Shown here: in pieces, positions 10,577 to 20,795 of the stretch | Position numbering within the stretch: the first letter of the stretch is position 1 | How the letters are laid out: each line of letters opens with the position of its first letter | DNA from: Drosophila persimilis | Taxonomy: Eukaryota > Arthropoda > Insecta > Diptera > Drosophilidae | DNA length: 64,000 nt | Reading direction: 5' to 3' | Assembly: GCF_003286085.1 (NCBI RefSeq) | Contig: NW_020825379.1 | Location: 20,001 to 84,000, forward strand | Translations under genes and position numbers: made by a program | Notes under the pieces: model-generated | What the model saw: the letters and a program-made list of their open reading frames with translations, nothing else | Database searches by the model: none | What the model was told of the DNA's origin: nothing

Positions 10577-11033
10577 TGAAAAGCAGTGCTAAAAAAATGG
10601 CATAGACTCATTGGGGTTATGTGTGTACATAGAAAGGCAAAAGAACAAGTTGAACAAATTCAACGGAGATTCGCATTGTGTTTTTTGATTAGAATTTTGC
10701 AGCGAATCGGACCGTTGCCGTGGTTTAAAGTCCAAAATAAAGCAGTCCCAACGGATCAAGAAACACAAAAGCGAACGGAGACTCAAGTGTGTATACCAAA
10801 AAGTGCGTATGCCAAGCCGCACAAAACCGCGAGTGTGTATACCCAAAAGTGTGAATACCAAGGCATAGAAAATCGCGAGTGTGTATGTGTAAATAGCAAC
10901 TCGGAGGGATACTTAAAAGAAAACGAAAAAAACAAAAGAAAGACACGGACAACAGTATTGTCGTCGTAGTTGCTTTGTGCATGAGACGATCGACAGTTAC
11001 AAATTTTGCACTGTGGGACAATAAGTATAAAAA
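10577..11033 (+). other. copia-like leader between the BEL-1 insertion and gag
   Basis: This is the untranslated leader, continuous with 1913-1981 before the BEL insertion. It is purine-rich and has repeated phrases around GTGTATACC/AAAAGTG (about 10790-10890), where GAGTGTGTAT and AAAAGTGTGAATACC variants recur two to three times. The open frames across it show no retroelement motif and are not called as genes. Confidence 0.6.
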
Positions 11034-13040
11034 ATGAGTGGAAATATGAATTTCAATATTGAGAAACTGGACGAAAACAATTTGTAGTATGCTCATATTA
11101 AAGTAAAGTGAAGTATTCATTATTTCGAATACCCACTGTACCGACGGTACTTAAAGAATACACACTGTAACACTTTGTTTCAGTGTTTACGTAACAATAA
11201 AGTCCCAGACATTCTGGGTGATCGTATTACGATTCACTCAAGAATGCCTCGAGCGACCCAAGTGCAGCGTCAGCATGTTCCCATGACTTGACGGCACTAA
11301 TATACATGCATACACACATATATCTTCCCTCGCGCTCTCGCTGCCAACAGCGCTGAGCATATACATATTAACATATAAGAGATAAGAACACATAGTTCTG
11401 CCGCTCCGCTGCCGGCGTCACTGGCAGCGCAGCTCCGCGGCTTTTGGCTTACAAAAGCCCAAACCACAATTGTAAAATACAGAACAGAAATCACAATAAA
11501 ACAGATCGGAGGGTTGAGCCCCAACGATCCAACGAAAAGGATTTGAACATTTCATTTTACAAATTATAGCACATGGGAAGTTTTGATGAGAAGTGTTCTC
11601 ATACAAAATGATTTGTGGCCAATCGTCAGTGGTAAAATTGAGCTTAGTGAAAGTGCAACAAGTGAACAACGTGCAGCTTTTGAACTAAAGGATCAAAAGG
11701 GGTTGGCGTCAATTTTACTTTGTGTTAAATCGAACCAACTAAACAATATTAAAAATTGTGTATCGTCGTCACAGGCATGGCAAAAGCTAAATAAAATTCA
11801 CAGGCCAAGCGGACCAGCAAGGGTAGTGCTTTTAATTAAACAATTGTTGACGTTAAAAATGTCGGATGGTATAAGTGCACAGGAATATTTGCGGAAATTC
11901 CAGGTGGTACACGAGGCTTTAGCAGAGGTCAACATAAAGGTTGATGAAAAGATCTTATCAGTTGTGTTGCTAAATGGTTTGCCTAAATCGTATGAAAGTT
12001 TTGTTGTTGCGATTGAGACGCGAGATGATTTGCCGAGCTTGAGCATGCTAAAAATAAAAATTTCTGAAGAAGCGAATAGGCAGGAAGATAGCATTAGCAA
12101 GGAAATTACAAGTAGCGCGGAACTACACGTCAGTTATGACAACAACAATTTTAAGAAAAACTTTAAGAAGGGCAAAAAGTGTTTTAAGTGCGGAAAGGAA
12201 GGCCATTTTAAATCGGAATGCCGTGCTAAAAGCAAGCAGGAAGAAGCAAACAACAAGGGCGCAAACAGTAAAAGCGGGGAAAGATTGGGTACAATGCTTT
12301 GCGTAACCGAATATGACAAAGTGGAACCAGAAAAATATGTACCAATCCTAAGTTTAGCTAAGCCGAATGACCAGATGTTAAATGCATGGTGCATAGACAG
12401 TGGCGCAACGGCGCATCTATGTTGTGACAAGGAACGCTTTGTGTCGTTCACGGAAGATAATCAAAAAGTATTTTTAGCCGGCGGTAAATCACTTATTGCT
12501 GAAGGGCATGGAAATGTTCAAGTAAAGTTCGGTGATAGATCCGTTACGATGGAAAATGTTATCTTGGTACCAGATTTGCAGTACAATTTTATATCGGTCA
12601 CAAAACTATTAAAACATGGAAAAAAAGTTGTGTTTGAGAAAAATCAAGCGATGATTTTTGAAAACGGAAAAATAGTTATAAAGGCACATCTGGAAAATGG
12701 ATTGTTTATGGTTCAGGACAATCAGGAGAAGTGTATGAACATTGTAAATGTTGAGGCAGATGCATTCAAATGGCACAATAGGTTCGGACATGTACATTTT
12801 GACGCATTAAAGGAAATGGTTAACAAGGAGATGGTAATAGGTCTCAAGGGCATATACAAGCCAAAACAAGTGTGTGCAACATGCGCAAAAAGTAAAATTT
12901 GCGTGCAACCATTTCAATCGAGCACAAACAGGTCAAAGGGCGTTCTAGACTTAATACATACTGATGTATGCGGTCCAATGCAAAAGCAGTCAATGGGAGG
13001 CAATCGATATTTCGCCACATTTATTGATGATTGTTCATGA
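11034..13040 (+). pseudogene. gag-pol: copia-like gag, protease and start of integrase, interrupted by a solo LTR
   Basis: The likely start is ATG 11034, giving 16 codons before the solo 412-like LTR at 11083-11561. The frame returns exactly after the AATT duplication and runs to TGA 13038. Contents in order: copia-type Gag (TWEVLM at about 11571, LIQNDLW, and LLIKQLLTLKMSDG), a CCHC knuckle CFKCGKEGHFKSEC (about 12181), the aspartic protease motif IDSGATAHLCC (about 12395), the integrase zinc domain (HNRFGHVHF and CATCAKSKIC, about 12773-12905), and the first catalytic Asp in HTDVCGPM (about 12958). The frame is lost at FIDDCS by a small deletion. A second frame picks up the rest. Confidence 0.85.
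11083..11561 (+). repeat. Solo LTR of the 412-like family inside copia-like gag
   Basis: TGTAGTATGCTCAT to TTTTACA, 479 bp, homologous to the LTR at 16036-16532. It is flanked by AATT on both sides (11079-11082 and 11562-11565), a 4-bp duplication typical of Gypsy elements. Removing the LTR and one AATT puts the gag frame back in phase. There is no internal region, so this is the product of LTR-LTR recombination. It is in the same orientation as its host. Confidence 0.9.
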
Positions 13041-13359
13041 TCTAAAAACCAAAGATCAGGTTTTCGAGGCTTTTAAAGAATTTAAAAGTCAAGTTGAGTG
13101 CCAAACTGGGAGAAAAGTCAAGGTTTTACGAAGCGACAATGGCCGAGAATACATATCAAACGTTTTTGACAATTACCTAAACCAAAATGGAATAAAGCGA
13201 AACTTAACAGTGCCATATACACCTCAACAAAACGGAGTTGCAGAAAGGGCCAACAGAACATTGGTAGAAATGCCAAGAAGTATGCTGCTGCATGCTATTG
13301 GGCAGAAGCGATTCGAACTGCCACGTATTTGCGAAATAGAGTGGCAAGCAGCTGCTTGA
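13041..13359 (+). pseudogene. pol: copia-like integrase core, shifted frame
   Basis: A different frame from the preceding one reads KTKDQVFEAFKEFKSQ, then the second catalytic Asp in RSDNGREYISN (about 13130) and the Glu in QQNGVAERANRT (about 13225). It ends at TGA 13357. The junction with the upstream frame lacks about 20 bp of the sequence expected between FIDDCS and LKTKDQ. A second shift near 13290 passes the frame to the RT-bearing ORF. Both breaks would stop translation of a full polyprotein. Confidence 0.8.
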
Positions 13360-15413
13360 GCGGGGTGACACCTTTTGAAATATGGACAGGTCGAAAGCCA
13401 GTGGTATCGCATTTAAGAGTTTTTGGCTCAGTAGCGATAGCTCTAGATAAAACAAAGAAATCAAAGTTCGCACAGAAAGGCTTAGAGTATATAATGGTGG
13501 GCTACTCGGATACGGCCAAAGCATACCGTTTGGTCAGTAAAGAAACCAGGAAACTCGTAGAGAGTAGGGATGTCATTTTTGTAGAACCTGAAGGGGGCAA
13601 ACTAGATGCATCATGTTCCAATGACATAGCATCAATTGAGGTTCAACAAAACCAGGACGCTGAACCCGAAATGGATAGCGAGCAATTTAAAGATCCAGAA
13701 AATGAGCCAGAAAATCAGGAGGAGATTAGGTCTAGTAATGACATTCTTGTAATTCCAGAACCAATAAGAGGACCAGGACGCCCAACCATAGTACGGACGG
13801 GCAAACCAGGACGACCAAGGAAGCAGTATCATATGCTCAATGCGATACTGGCAGCAGACGTACAAGTTCCACAAAACTACGCACAAGCTGAACGGTCTAC
13901 TGAAGGCGAGATATGGAAAGCATCAATGAAGGACGAGTACGAATCTCTCGTGAAGGACGGCACGTGGTCGCTTACTAAATTGCCTAGCGGGAAAAAGTCC
14001 ATTGGATGCAGATGGGTTTACGCAGTTAAGTCCAATTCGGATGGAAGCGTGAACAGGCTCAAATCACGTCTGGTGGCGAAAGGTTGTAGCCAACGCTACG
14101 GGATCGACTACAAGGAAACATTTGCACCAGTTGTACGCCACGCAACTATCAGGTTGATAATTGCACTTGCAGTCGAACATGGTCTCCACCTACATCAAAT
14201 GGATGTTGTCACGGCGTATCTCAACGGCGAATTGGAAGATGAGGTTTTTATGAGACAACCTGAGGGCTTCGTCAGCGAAGTTCACACAAATCACGTTTTG
14301 AGGCTTCACAAAAGTATATATGGCCTAAAACAATCAGGAAGAGTGTGGAACTCTACATTGGATGCAACGCTGAGACGCATTGGTTTTATACCGACTGTCA
14401 ACGAACCCTGTCTGTATTGTAAGCCAGGTAAAAATATGTGTCTAATAGCTGTCTACGTAGATGACATTATTTTGGCGTGTAAGGACCTAGATGATATATC
14501 TGATATCAAGATAAAGATCGCAGCAGAATTTGATGTGGTTGACATCGGGCCTATGCAATACTTTTTAGGTATTGAGGTGAAACGTGAAGGCAGTACGGGT
14601 GCGATTTCAATCAGCCAACGGAAATATATTAGAGAGTTGCTCGAACAGTACAATTTGAAAGATTGTCGACAGACGTCCACGCCTCTTGAAGCTGGTTACC
14701 AGGTGGCATGCAACAAAGAGGACTGCCGCAGGGTCGTCATCACATCGTTCCAAAAGCTAATTGGAGAGTTATCTTATCTTGCTGTTATGACTCGTCCAGA
14801 CATTGCGCATTCGGTGAACAAATTAGCACAACATAACAAGGATCCTCATTCCGAGCATGAAGCGGCAGCCAAGCACATCCTTCGATATTTGGCAAAAACT
14901 ATCGACTGGGAGATATGCTACACAAAGCAAGGAAAGGCAATTGAGTGTTTTGTTGATGCAGATTGGGCAAGTGATATGACGAACCGAAAGTCATTCACTG
15001 GCTATGTATGCATGTTGGCAGGAGGATCGGGTTCTTGGGAGTCAAGAAAGCAATCGACGGTTGCCCTCAGTTCCACGGAGGCAGAGTACATAGCCTTATC
15101 ATCTGCAGCAAAAGAGGCGATATACTTTCGCAGCCTACTGATTGACTTGAAGCTGATGTCCAAGGAGTCAGCTATTCAGATGTACGGCGTCAACATTGGA
15201 GCACAGCAGCTTGCTAGAAACCCCATGTTTCATGCACGTACAAAGCACATCGACGTCAAGATACATCATATTCGAGAGGTTCTCAAGCGAGATGAAGTCA
15301 ACATTGCGTATCTGCCAACCGATGAGATGATAGCAGATGTCCTCACAAAGAACTTAGCCAAGGTTAAGCACCATAAATTTGTATTCGCATTTGGTTTAAA
15401 AGATCGTTTATAA
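13290..15413 (+). pseudogene. pol: copia-like integrase end, reverse transcriptase and RNase H
   Basis: From about 13290 the frame reads through the integrase C-terminus (TPFEIWTGRKPVVSHLRVFG) and an acidic, Pro-rich linker (about 13600-13830). RT follows: GCRWVYAVKSN, RLVAKGCSQRYGIDYKETFAPV, HQMDVVTAYLNGELEDE and the catalytic AVYVDDIILA (about 14451). RNase H has FVDADWASD (about 14950), SSTEAEYIAL and KHIDVKIHHIRE. The stop at 15411 is followed by about 60 bp and a purine tract before the 3' LTR. This stretch is intact over about 700 codons, but it lies downstream of two frameshifts and a solo LTR. Confidence 0.88.
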
Positions 15414-15476
15414 GTGCTTGACATGTTATTGAATATTAGTAAAGTATATTTAAAGTTTGTAAACATGCGTTGTGTT

Positions 15477-15485
15477 GAGGAGGAG
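15477..15485 (+). promoter_or_regulatory. Polypurine tract of the copia-like element
   Basis: GAGGAGGAG lies immediately before the 3' LTR start TGTTCAAAG, the position required of the plus-strand primer. Confidence 0.8.
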
Positions 15486-15690
15486 TGTTCAAAGTGACCG
15501 CCACAATAATTAGATATTGATCTGTAACAACACTGCGCATGTGCCCTGCTGCATATCGATGTTCTCATATCGATGTTCTGCATATCGATGTTCCTTTTTT
15601 CGGCGTCAGTCTCTTGCGTATGTTACTCGGAAGCACATATAATTCTGTATACTGATATTCTGCTGTCTTACAAATAAAATAACTTTAACA
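15486..15690 (+). repeat. copia-like 3' LTR
   Basis: It matches the 5' LTR at 1693-1898 apart from about two positions (G/A in CCACRATAAT and a T-run/G difference near the TTTTTCGGCG stretch). It ends CTTTAACA and is followed by the AGTAG duplication. The triple TATCGATG motif lies at about 15554, 15568 and 15583. Confidence 0.92.
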
Positions 15691-15790
15691 AGTAGAAAGT
15701 ATCGGAGAAAGAGATAACGTCATAATCTCCGAAATTAAAATAAAAACTCAGAAAGTCCATAAGGATAGGTTAAAGACTTGCAATTATTAA
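15691..15790 (+). pseudogene. pol: 412-like pol, last codons after the copia-like insertion
   Basis: Positions 15691-15695 repeat the AGTAG that precedes the copia-like LTR at 1688-1692. From 15696 the reading frame of the 412-like pol continues to a TAA at 15788-15790. The insertion therefore landed about 30 codons before the end of pol. The piece is short, but the matching flank and the preserved phase support it strongly. Confidence 0.85.
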
Positions 15791-16035
15791 TCATTTTTAG
15801 TATGGCCATACATAAATATAAACCATAAAAATATACTATTCTGCATTTATATTCAAATAACTTTTGAATTTTATCAATATTAATTCAAGTCCAATACTCT
15901 AATAATTGACTAAAAAGAAGAAAAAAAATATATATATATAAATTATCTTTTTAAGAATACATAACTCGTATATATAGTAAAAGCTAAAAATAAAATAACT
16001 TCATTAGATTACGTTATTTTTAAAAAGGAGGGAGG
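15791..16035 (+). other. AT-rich 3' noncoding region and polypurine tract of the 412-like element
   Basis: This segment is very AT-rich, with runs of TA and A, and has no supported ORF. It ends in a purine tract (AAAAAGGAGGGAGG, about 16022-16035) directly before the LTR start TGTAGTATG. That is the expected place for the plus-strand primer of reverse transcription. Confidence 0.8.
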
Positions 16036-16532
16036 TGTAGTATGCTCATATTAAATTAAATATACACATTCACGTAAAGTATTCATTATTTCAAATACCC
16101 ACTGTACCGACGGTACTTAAAGAATACACACTGTAACACTTTGTTTCAGTGTTTACGTAACAATAAAGTCCCAGACATTCTGGGTGATCGTATTACGATT
16201 CACTCAAGAATGCCTCGAGCGACCCAAGTGCAGCGTCAGCATGTTCCCATGACTTGACGGCACTAATATACATGCATACACACATATATCTTCCCTCGCG
16301 CTCTCGCTGCCAACAGCGCTGAGCATATTCACACATATACATACTAACATATAAGAGATAAGAACACATAGTTCTGCCGCTCCGCTGCCGGCGTCACTGG
16401 CAGCGCAGCTCCGCGGCTTTGGGCTTACAAAAGCCCAAAACACAATTGTAAAATTCAGAATATAAAACACAATAAAACAGATCGGAGGGTTGAGCCCCAA
16501 AGATCCAAGAAAAGGATTGTACGTCGTTTACA
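16036..16532 (+). repeat. 412-like 3' LTR
   Basis: The LTR starts TGTAGTATGCTCAT after a purine tract and ends TTTACA. It matches the solo LTR at 11083-11561 along its whole length, with small indels (for example an extra ATTCACACAT segment near 16326) and a divergent last 20 bases. An AATAAA-type signal lies near 16160 (CAATAAAGTCC). The following bases CTGG would be the target duplication, but the partner lies off the window. Confidence 0.85.
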
Positions 16533-16558
16533 CTGGTCTTCTGCGCCGCGCCATGAAG

Positions 16559-17014
16559 TTATGCCATACTCAAAGACACGTATCTGCTGTCAGGTCCCTG
16601 GCAATTTCCAAATGAATTGCTCTTTTTGTAAGGCATATAAATATGCATATCCAGCGTTTCTCGGTACTCCTTCCTCTTACAACCAGAAACGGTCCCATAT
16701 AGTCGTACGTACGGAGAGAGTCTGTCCTTAGGAAGTTGTCCCATTAATGGCATTTTTGTTGAAGCTCTCTGGATTTTACAAGTCATACAATTTCTAGCTG
16801 CACGGCGAACCTCCTGTCGGCACCAGGAGGTTTCTCGAGTTCCAGATCTGAGTTTGGTGCCAAAGTCTGCCGGGTTATCCTTAGTAGGCACCCAATGCCC
16901 ATCTTCCAACCTTGTGGCTTCAAGTATCTCGTCAATTCTGTGTCCTACATATGGCTTATATTTTCTGTGATCTGATTTAATCCATGCTAAGACAGTCTTG
17001 GAGTCGGACCACAT
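16559..17014 (-). pseudogene. pol: Pao-type RNase H and integrase zinc-domain remnants
   Basis: The frame opens in RNase H (MWSDSKTVLAWIKSDHRKY and DNPADFGTK), then skips to the integrase zinc domain (RRAARNCMTCKIQRASTKMPLMGQLPKDRL). The integrase catalytic core (GxDYxGP onward) is absent: after SPYVRLYGTV only a short stretch remains (ETLDMHIYMPYKKS) before the 412-like LTR. Confidence 0.7.
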
Positions 17015-17748
17015 TTGTGGTTGACGTCGTGACCCTCACAGCCGATTCTTCGGATGGAAAACAATGCACCAAATCGTCCACATAATGGTTTTTAATAATG
17101 GCATTCACCGCATCTGGATACGATTCCTTAAATTCAAGTGCGTTTCTATTTTTCACATATTGAGCAGAGGCCGGTGAACATTTGGGTCTAAAGGTCATAA
17201 CCTGCATTTCATACTTCTTCATCTCGTCGCCTGGATTCTTCCTCCATAGTATGCGTTGGGCACATTGATCCTCCTTTCGTATTAATACTTGGTGGAACAT
17301 TTCTGCTATGTCAGCACAGACTCCAATCGGTTTCTGTCTGAACCTTCTAAGAACGTCCGTTAAGGATTGATACCCGTCGAGCCCAGTCATGAGACTCCAC
17401 TTCCAGTTCATTGCTTGTGATATTCCGAATGTATGACTTTTCTTCGTATGCTTCCATCAGGTCGCAGTATTTTTTGTAGTACTCTGGATCATGTATACAT
17501 TTTCTTTCCAAAGACAATTGCCTCTTTATTGCCATTTTCTTGCTGTCAGGCAAGTCGAGGTCATCCACTTTCCATAGTAATCCCGTTTCAAAACGGTCAC
17601 CAATACGTTTTGTCGTGGTTGATAGCAATCGGTTCGATCTCTCAGTTTCTCGACCTTCTACGTGGTTCTTCACAATCCGTGATGTAGTCTCGCACCTACT
17701 GTTCAATGTGCTCGTCATTGTGTTTAACCAGATGTACGGCCTTGACAT
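16977..17748 (-). pseudogene. pol: Pao-type reverse transcriptase, two frames, internal deletion
   Basis: The first frame (17347-17748) reads GDRFETGLLWKVDDLDLPDSKKMAI and LERKCIHDPEYYKKY, the RT entry region. A jump then skips the HHPV/VFDAA block. The second frame (16977-17411) reads CADIAEMFHQVLIRKEDQ, QRILWRKNPGDEMKKYEMQV and catalytic NHYVDDLV (about 17075). Only a few residues later the sequence moves into RNase H, so the RT thumb and connection are gone. Confidence 0.75.
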
Positions 17749-17815
17749 TACTCATGGGTCCTGATTCTCCACGACATTTTCCATACGCAACCCATCCCAG
17801 ATTGGTTAATGCTGG

Positions 17816-18523
17816 TTAATGGCCAGCCATTGGCCCAACGTATCCCATAGATCTCATTTGCTTTGGAGCTATCAAATGTAGGTTATCTAGTCCGATTAGT
17901 ATTTCAGGTCTAGCATTTCTATAGACTTTCACAGGAATACTCTTTATGTGTGGGTATTGCGAACTTAGCTCAGACATGTTTACGGATTGCTTCGGCAGCC
18001 GTAAATCCTTAATAGTCCTTACTCCGTTTAGTGCATAGACCTTGCCTCCACGTTCATCAGATATTCCAATATTATATCGGCTGACCAATTCCGTTGATGT
18101 CTTTTCTCCAAACCATTGCAATGTCAGACTCTTTTTGGGTCCATGTAATCCTAACTCGTCTGCCAGGCTTTCATTTATAAGGGTTACTGCAGAACCTTCA
18201 TCCAAAAAGGCGTGGCACCTCACTATTTTATTTTTAGCATGAAGATTAACAGGCAATATCTTAAACAAAATCATTGAGCTAGCCTCATGCGTTGCTGTTC
18301 CTGTAAACTTTACTTCCTCGCCTGGTTGATTAACTGATTCTGCATGGAGCAAACGGTGAATGCGTTTGGCACATCCATCAAGTCCACATTGGTGATGTCG
18401 TCTACATTTTTGACTACGATGGCCGTACTTTAGGCAATTGAAGCATAATTTTCTTTCCCTTACATGCTGACATTTTTTTTCAAGTTCTAACTGGGCAAAT
18501 GTTTTCCAAGTCGTGTTTCCCAT
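17816..18523 (-). pseudogene. gag-pol: Pao-type zinc knuckle and protease
   Basis: Starts with CFNCLKYGHRSQKC and a His/Cys-rich CGLDGCAKRIHRLLH segment. The aspartic protease follows with CHAFLDEGSAVTLINESLADELG (read from about 18220), VSRYNIGISD and IPVKVYRNARPEILIGLDN. The DEGS form in place of DSGS is the one seen in Pao-lineage proteases. The frame closes at 17816 near GYVGPMAGH, before RT. Confidence 0.75.
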
Positions 18524-19357
18524 TGCAGGCGGAGCACGCCTTCATGGTTACAAGTCCGATGTCGTTTGCATGGAATAGTCTCGACTTTTCCTTCTTTGGC
18601 TTGAACGTCGCCTGATCGTCAACCAATCCAGCGTCTTGCACTTCTTCGGCCAATCCCTGAAGCCATAGACTTAAATGACGGATCGATTTTTCATCTCCTA
18701 GTTGCTTGGAATGGCGTGCCCACTCCAGTCTCTGTTGCACTGGGAACTTTAAGATTAACTCCTCCATTAATGTTGGGTTTTTTAACTGCTGATGTGCGTT
18801 AGCTGCTTCTAAGAATAAAGCCAAGTTTTATACCTTCATTTTGAACTCTACTAATTGTTCCAATCTCCCTTCGCGAATGCTCGGTAATTCTCTAACGCGA
18901 CTAATCTGGCTTTTTACGAGTTTCTCCGGTCTACCAAAATTTTGTTTAAGGGTCTCTAAAATATTTGAAACGTTAGAACTGTGAATAAGCAAACGGTCTC
19001 CCTAGCCTTGCCCTTTATTGCCTTTTGGAGGCGTAACAAATTTTGCCTGTCACTGTATCCGTACTCTGCAGTGGTCATAGTGAAAGCTTCGTTGAACATT
19101 GGCCACTCTTCGGGAGCACCATTAAACTCCGGTAGATCGTACAATTTTCTTTGCGTTTCCTGTGAAGAAACCGTTTGCCTTGGTGATGAGACTGCGTCTG
19201 ATATCACTGAGGGTTCAGCCGTGGTTGATTGTGGTCCTGGCTCGCCAGTTGTCCTTCCACTAATACCAAGGGATCGCAGAAGTATATTTTTTTCCATTTG
19301 AATTTGATTCATCAGCTGCCTGACGTGCGCACCCACGTTGGCCTCCGTGTTCTGCAA
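18480..19357 (-). pseudogene. gag: Pao-type Gag
   Basis: Two ORFs in this stretch belong together: 18956-19357 (a Gln/Ser/Thr-rich N-terminus, then YDLPEFNGAPEEWPMFNEAF and LLRLQKAIKGKARE) and 18480-18824 (RLEWARHSKQLG, SIRHLSLWLQGLAEE). Between them, 18830-18955, the sequence is homologous in another frame, as judged by continuing capsid-like phrases, so at least one frameshift is present. The gag start was not fixed. The family is known for a capsid domain here, and the zinc knuckle follows in the next frame. Confidence 0.7.
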
Positions 19358-19555
19358 TGTTTATTATCCACCCACGAGCGAGATGACCTTGTGGGTTCCG
19401 TCGCTTCTCCAATGTCCAGTATACTTCAGTGCTTGCACCACGAGTCTCTGCCCGTCTTCATACAAACTCCAAGAACTCTAGCGTCATTGGCTTCCAAGAA
19501 GCGAAATAAAAGATGTTGAGTCCAGGAACGTTAGAATGGCGGATAAAACACAATC

Positions 19556-19792
19556 GCTTGCTGAATCTGGATCAGATCAGATAATTTTTATAGCGAAAGG
19601 AAACAAATCAATTTGCACTGGCTACGCAGCGCCCGACGTCACGCTCAGACTGATTTTCTGTCTCTCTCGCACGCACTCTTTGTCGTGTCGTTTAATATTA
19701 GCGGCGTCTGCCGGAGGAGAGCCATACTGACTTAGTATCGGGTATAACTGTAGAGTTGCGGTGTCCGCAGCAACTCACAACGTTCCCCCTCG
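19556..19792 (+). mobile_element. DINE-1-like module X1, 3' part only
   Basis: Matches the last about 240 bp of the modules in the right-hand array: GCTGAATCTGGATCAGATC, GCCCGACGTCACGCTCAG, AGTATCGGGTATAA and the GTTGCGGTGTCCGCAGCAAC stem-loop, ending CCCCCTCG. It runs straight into the start of the next module at 19793. The left side abuts the Pao-type fragment. Confidence 0.8.
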
Positions 19793-20730
19793 TTATACCC
19801 GATACTCAAAATGAGTATTGGGGTATATTAGATTTGTGGTAAAAGTGGATATGTGTAACGTCCAGAAGGAATCGTTTCCGACCCCATAAAGTATATATAT
19901 TCTTGATCAGCATCAATAGCCGAGTCGATTGAGCCATGTCTGTCTGTCCGTCTGTCCGTCCGTCCGTCTGTTCGTCCCCTTCAGCGCCTAATGCTCAAAC
20001 ACTATAAGAGCTAGAGCAACGATGTTTTGGATCCAGACTTCTGTGATATGTCACTGCTACAAAAATATTTCAAAACTTTGCCCCGCCCACTTCCGCCCCC
20101 TCAAAGGGAGAAAATCTGTGGCATCCACAATTTTAAAGATACGAGAAAACCAAAAACGCAGAATCGTAGAGAATGACCATATCTTTTACACTGCAGAATC
20201 TGAATTGGATCGTATTATTATTATAGCCAGCATCAAGAAAACAATTTCATTTTTTCTCGCCCTGTCTCTCTCTAACACACACGTAGCATAGTCGGCTTTG
20301 CTTAGAGTAAAACATTAGCGCCTAGATCTCAGAGACTATAAAAGCTAGAGCAACCAAATTTGGTATCCACACTCGTAATATATCGGACCGAGAGGAGTTT
20401 GTTTCAAAATTTCGCCACACCCCCTTCCGCCCCCGCAAAGGATGCAAATCTGGGGATATTCACAAATCTCAGAGACTATTAAAGCTAGAGTAACCAAATT
20501 TGGTATCCGCACTTCTGTTAGATCTCACTATAAAACGTATATCTCAAAATTTCGCCCCACCCCCTTCCGTCCACACAAAGGACGAAAATCTGTTGCATCC
20601 ACAATATTGCAGATTTGAAAAAACTAAAAACGCAGAATCATAGATACCGACCATATCTATCAGATTGCTGAATCTGGATCAGATCATTTTTATAGCCAAA
20701 GGAAACAAATCAATTTGCAGTGGCTTCGCA
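19793..20730 (+). mobile_element. DINE-1-like module X2, 3' end lost
   Basis: Starts TTATACCCGATACTCAAAATGAG, then AAGTATATATATTCTTGATCAGCATC, the GTCCGTC/TGTC microsatellite (about 19944-19978) and three degenerate internal subunits (19985-20320, 20320-20460, 20460-20660). It is cut after about 938 bp, at CAGTGGCTTCGCA, by the BEL-2 integrase region. It stands head-to-tail with X1 and has no gag cassette between them, unlike the right-hand array. Confidence 0.85.
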
Positions 20731-20795
20731 AAACACCACTCGACGCCTTGGCGCGCTGCGTACGCCTTGAGCCGGTCTTGGTCCCTCTGGTACGC

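Larger units (their letters stand above)
1693..15690 (+). mobile_element. Ty1/copia-type LTR retrotransposon, nested, carrying two further insertions
   Basis: The two LTRs (206 and 205 bp) differ at about two positions. The element is flanked by AGTAG (1688-1692 and 15691-15695). After the 5' LTR comes GGTTATGGGCCCAG, the half-initiator-Met-tRNA type of primer site known from copia. The gag-pol order is gag, protease, integrase, RT, RNase H, which defines the copia superfamily. The leader holds BEL-1 and the gag holds a solo 412-like LTR. Without insertions the element would be about 4.9 kb. It may be 1731-like, but that was not checked. Confidence 0.9.
1..16532 (+). mobile_element. 412/mdg1-like Gypsy LTR retrotransposon, 5' part outside window, split by a copia-like insertion
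   Basis: The window opens inside the pol gene of a Ty3/Gypsy element. The RNase H/integrase frame runs to 1692, is cut by the copia-like element at 1693-15690, resumes after the duplicated AGTAG at 15691, and stops at 15790. An AT-rich spacer, a purine tract and a 3' LTR (16036-16532) follow. The integrase, the TGTAGTATG LTR start and the second copy at 37880-41097, whose Gag has an RG/N-rich tail and no zinc knuckle, fit the 412/mdg1 clade. The family name rests on memory of that clade and was not searched. Confidence 0.85.
16533..19555 (-). mobile_element. Pao-type BEL/Pao element, internal fragment without LTRs
   Basis: On the minus strand, in order from high to low coordinates: Gag, zinc knuckles, protease, RT and small parts of RNase H and integrase, broken by frameshifts and two large deletions. 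The protease has the FLDEGSAVTLI form and the RT has NHYVDDLV. These separate it from the four BEL-type elements in the window, which have LLDSGSQ protease and FYVDD-L-TG RT. The left end abuts the 412-like LTR at 16532, so the 412-like element probably inserted into it. The right end abuts a DINE-like module. Confidence 0.8.

Noticed and set aside
10586..10969. 127-codon ORF in the leader of the copia-like element
   Set aside because: It lies between the LTR/primer region and the gag ATG, has no domain or homologous copy, and its repeats of GTGTATACC-type phrases explain the open frame.
13030..13045. Programmed frameshift in the copia-like element
   Set aside because: The join lacks about 20 bp of expected coding sequence and has no slippery heptamer, which points to a deletion.
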